From: Enterococcus_G camelliae
GTDB taxonomy: Bacteria; Bacillota; Bacilli; Lactobacillales; Enterococcaceae
Assembly (NCBI RefSeq): GCF_042685105.1
Contig: NZ_JBHUMO010000024.1
Location: 1 to 8,417, forward strand
Direction of reading: 5' to 3'
Length of the DNA stretch: 8,417 bases
In this document: in pieces, positions 6,585 through 8,417 of the stretch
Numbering within the stretch: position 1 is the stretch's first letter
Layout: each line of letters starts with the position of its first letter
Made by a program: the position numbers and the translations under genes
Notes under the pieces: model-generated
What the model saw: only the letters and a program-made list of their open reading frames with translations
Told to the model about the DNA's origin: nothing
Databases searched by the model: none

Positions 6585-6971
6585 TTGTTGGTCCTAGTAT
6601 TCAAACAATTGGATAACTATCAGGTACAGCAGACCACCCTACATGACTTTTTAGTTATTAGCTATGCGAGTGTTTTGATGATGATTGATTTTTCTGTAAC
6701 CCAGACTGTCTATGTGGCTATTGACTTTACCAATTTATCGACTTATCGGTTTCCTTTTTATCAGCTGATTCAGTTAGAATTGCGTCCACTGAATGGGGTG
6801 GAAGTCAGTGAATATGACGACAGTCAAGCTTATGATTTGGTCATTTCACCAAAAGCACCTCCCAAAAATTATCAGGCGAATCAGTGGTATATGCTCTCTG
6901 AATTTGTTTCAACTTATGATTTACAAGCGATTAAGCAGCTCATCGAACAGATTCGCCATCATAAAAATTAG
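6585..6971 (+). pseudogene. Mga-family regulator remnant, C-terminal EIIB-like part
   Basis: 128 residues if read from TTG 6585, only one base after the stop of the previous fragment and in a different frame, with no ribosome site. VYVAIDFTNLSTYRFPFYQL (42-61) and YDLVISP (83-89) have the alternating beta/alpha pattern of the EIIB-Gat-like domain that ends Mga-type regulators. No phosphocysteine is seen, as usual in those domains. I infer a single indel around 6570-6584 that split one gene. It could instead be a small independent protein, but the order of parts argues for one broken gene. Its original target may have been a neighbouring sugar or glycerol gene. Confidence 0.62.
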
Positions 6972-6978
6972 CAACAAG

Positions 6979-7016
6979 CGATACTAGTGATTTTGCCCTA
7001 GCTATCGTTTTTTTTT
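6979..7016 (+). terminator. Rho-independent terminator after the Mga remnant
   Basis: CGATACTAG (6979-6987) pairs with CTAG-c-TATCG (6998-7007, one bulged C), followed by a run of nine T (7008-7016). It sits 8 nt after the stop at 6971. Confidence 0.82.
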
Positions 7017-7044
7017 ACATGTAAATCCATATGTAACGTGGAAT

Positions 7045-7081
7045 CTGTCAAAAAAAAGGAAAATAACTTTTTTTTTGACAG
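7045..7081. repeat. 13-bp perfect inverted repeat upstream of glpK
   Basis: CTGTCAAAAAAAA (7045-7057) and TTTTTTTTGACAG (7069-7081) are exact inverted copies separated by 11 nt. The right arm contains TTGACA (7075-7080), a perfect -35 hexamer. It could be an operator, or a stem formed by the A and T runs. A 12-bp palindrome TTTACATGTAAA lies just upstream at 7014-7025. Confidence 0.6.
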
Positions 7082-7108
7082 GTGTAAGCAAGTATTTCGC
7101 TGTATGAT
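7075..7108 (+). promoter_or_regulatory. Possible glpK promoter (good hexamers, long spacer)
   Basis: TTGACA (7075-7080) and TATGAT (7103-7108) are both good hexamers, but the 22-nt spacing is too long for normal sigma-A use. Either the -10 works with a weak -35 near 7080-7085, or an activator bends the DNA. The start would be near 7115, just before the cre box. Confidence 0.4.
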
Positions 7109-7121
7109 AGAACTATAGGAA

Positions 7122-7135
7122 AGAAAACGATTACA
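7122..7135 (+). promoter_or_regulatory. CcpA cre box in the glpK leader
   Basis: AGAAAACGATTACA matches the consensus TGWNANCGNTNWCA at 13 of 14 positions (only the first base differs). It lies just downstream of the predicted transcription start, where CcpA with HPr-Ser-P would block transcription. Catabolite repression of glycerol genes is well known in Firmicutes. Confidence 0.75.
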
Positions 7136-7154
7136 ACATTGAGGAGGAATTTCA

Positions 7155-8333
7155 GTGACAGAGCAAACGTATATTATGGCAATTGACCAAGGGACAACTA
7201 GTTCCAGAGCAATTATCTATGATAAAAAAGGGACACAAATTGGTAGCTCCCAAAAAGAGTTTACACAATATTTTCCACATGAAGGCTGGGTGGAACATAA
7301 TGCAAATGAAATTTGGAATTCTGTACAATCGGTCATTGCCGGCGCATTTATTGAATCAGGCATCAAGCCTTCACAAGTAGTGGGGATTGGAATCACCAAT
7401 CAACGGGAAACAACCGTTGTTTGGGAAAAAGAAACAGGACGCCCTATTTACAATGCGATTGTCTGGCAATCACGTCAATCAGCACCCATCGCCAATAACT
7501 TAAAAGATGAAGGTTATAGTGATTTCTTCCATAAAAAGACAGGATTAATCATCGATGCGTACTTTTCAGCAACGAAAATTCGCTGGATTCTAGATAATGT
7601 TGAAGGTGCACAAGAGCGAGCAGAAAAAGGAGAATTACTTTTTGGTACGATTGATACTTGGTTAACATGGAAACTAACAGACGGTGGTGTGCATGTCACA
7701 GATTACTCCAATGCCAGTCGCACGATGCTCTTTAATTTGCATGATTTGGATTGGGATCAAGAAATTTTAGACTTGCTAAATATTCCACGTGTGATGTTAC
7801 CAAAACCAGTATCCAATTCAGAAGTATATGGCTACACACAAGGCTTCCATTTCTATGGTAGTGAAGTGCCTATCTCAGGCATGGCAGGTGACCAACAAGC
7901 GGCGTTATTTGGGCAAATGGCATTCGAACCAGGAATGATTAAAAATACGTATGGTACGGGCTCCTTTATCGTGATGAATACTGGGGAAGAACCGCATTTA
8001 TCCGAAAATAATCTATTGACAACCATTGGCTATGGGATTAATGGCAAAGTCTATTATGCCTTAGAAGGAAGTATCTTCGTGGCTGGTTCATCCATTCAAT
8101 GGCTACGTGACGGCTTAAAAATGCTAGAAAAATCAAGTGACTCAGAAGAAGCAGCTCGCCAATCGAAAAATGATGATGAAGTCTATGTCGTACCTGCATT
8201 TGTTGGTCTGGGCGCACCATACTGGGACCAAGATGCGCGGGGAGCAATGTTTGGGATTACGCGGGGAACGACAAAAGAAGATCTGATTAAAGCAACACTA
8301 CAATCGATTGCTTCTGAACCTCCCACGACTTAA
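7155..8333 (+). pseudogene. glpK: Glycerol kinase, truncated by an IS200/IS605-type insertion
   Basis: GlpK phosphorylates glycerol with ATP to glycerol-3-phosphate in the cytosol. The GTG start at 7155 has GAGGAGG (7141-7147) 7 nt upstream and gives MTEQTYIMAIDQGTTSSRAI, aligned with known enterococcal N-termini. Also seen: the glycerol-site motif NQRET (82-86), the catalytic Asp246 in GMAGDQQ, and His232 in FHFYGSEVP, the residue phosphorylated by PEP/EI/HPr in enterococci. Native sequence ends at Ala386 (LQSIA). The last six codons, SEPPTT, and the TAA at 8331-8333 come mainly from the inserted element. The family length is about 500, so roughly 115 residues of the C-terminal ATP-binding lobe are missing, and activity is very unlikely. 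The rest of glpK, and perhaps glpO and glpF, should lie beyond the element. Catabolite control is suggested by the cre box. Confidence 0.93.
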
Positions 8334-8417
8334 GTCGCGGGGTTCTGAGTCCTTACGGACTTAAAACCCTTTGACCCAAATGTAGTTTCTTCTTGCCTGA
8401 GATACGGGATACCGAAG
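8298..8417 (-). ncRNA. Putative TnpB reRNA (omegaRNA) 3' part with a glpK-derived guide
   Basis: In ISDra2-like elements the transcript of the right end is the TnpB guide RNA, and its guide is whatever DNA flanks that end. Here the minus-strand scaffold (8417-8314, two hairpins) runs into glpK DNA at 8313-8298, AAGCAATCGATTGTAG, which would be a 16-nt guide. This RNA would direct TnpB to an uninterrupted glpK allele next to TTGAT. The 5' limit and the promoter are off-window. The call rests on structure and layout, not on a detected tnpB. Confidence 0.55.
8314..8417 (-). mobile_element. Right end (RE) of an ISDra2-like TnpB element inserted in glpK
   Basis: From 8314 the sequence is no longer glpK. 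On the minus strand it has a hairpin AGTCC-GTAA-GGACT (8360-8347), then a hairpin over 8341-8322 (CCCGCGACTTAAGTCGTGGG, nearly fully paired with G-U), and ends GAGGTTCAG at 8314. This closely follows the ISDra2 right end as I recall it (hairpin around GACTTnAGTC, terminus GAGGTTCAA). The plus-strand start CTGAACC inversely matches GGTTCA at the LE end (94-99). No target duplication or classic terminal repeat is seen. The reverse frames to 8417 show no clear TnpB C-terminus, so tnpB, if present, lies further right on the minus strand; a non-coding derivative is possible. The boundary is uncertain by about one base. Confidence 0.72.

Noticed and set aside
8038..8247. 69-codon minus frame inside glpK
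   Set aside because: Antisense shadow of the conserved GlpK sequence.
1..8417. CRISPR array, tRNA or rRNA
   Set aside because: No regularly spaced repeats, cloverleaf or rRNA-like segment was seen on either strand.

Overview
This window looks like chromosomal DNA of a low-GC Gram-positive bacterium of the Lactobacillales, most likely an Enterococcus or close relative. The signs are strong AGGAGG-type ribosome binding sites, sigma-A-like promoters, a Mga-family regulator remnant, a PfoR-type EIIC membrane protein, and a glycerol kinase that aligns without gaps to my memory of the E. casseliflavus enzyme around the HPr-phosphorylated His232. The species cannot be fixed from sequence reading alone.

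Layout, left to right. Bases 1-99 read best as the left end (LE) of an IS200/IS605-type element lying off the left edge, with TTGAT (minus strand, 104-100) beside it as the insertion/TAM site. Bases 100-315 hold no gene I can support. A stand-alone phosphoglycerate-dehydrogenase-like gene (minus, 1476-316) diverges from a hexapeptide-repeat acyltransferase (plus, 1564-2190). That gene converges on a PfoR-type PTS EIIC gene (minus, 3383-2292) across a large nested palindrome that should end transcription from both sides. An aldo/keto reductase (minus, 4379-3570) diverges from a MATE exporter (plus, 4566-5936). Next comes a decayed Mga-family regulator (about 6011-6971) that has lost its N-terminal DNA-binding half and carries a frameshift. 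Last is glpK (7155 onward), preceded by a very good CcpA cre box.

The most interesting feature is the right edge. glpK reads well up to Ala386 and then runs into DNA that is not glpK. On the minus strand this DNA has the hallmarks of the right end (RE) of an ISDra2-like TnpB element: two hairpins and a terminus in ...GTCGTGGGAGGTTCAG, immediately followed by glpK sequence. That is the layout of a TnpB reRNA/omegaRNA scaffold running into its guide, so the guide here would be glpK sequence starting AAGCAATCGATTGTAG. The family consensus expects Tyr-Gln next (TAT CAA). If so, the uninterrupted site would be TTGAT followed by AAGC on the minus strand, the same TTGAT that borders the LE at the left edge. 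The core hairpins at the two edges match at 17 of 20 bases. The window is therefore probably bounded by two copies of one TnpB-type element in the same orientation, possibly because an assembly broke there.

The genes between form no obvious single pathway. They are mostly single-gene units with their own promoters and terminators. The right third (broken regulator next to broken glycerol kinase) suggests local decay of a carbon-uptake locus, with the TnpB element as one direct cause.
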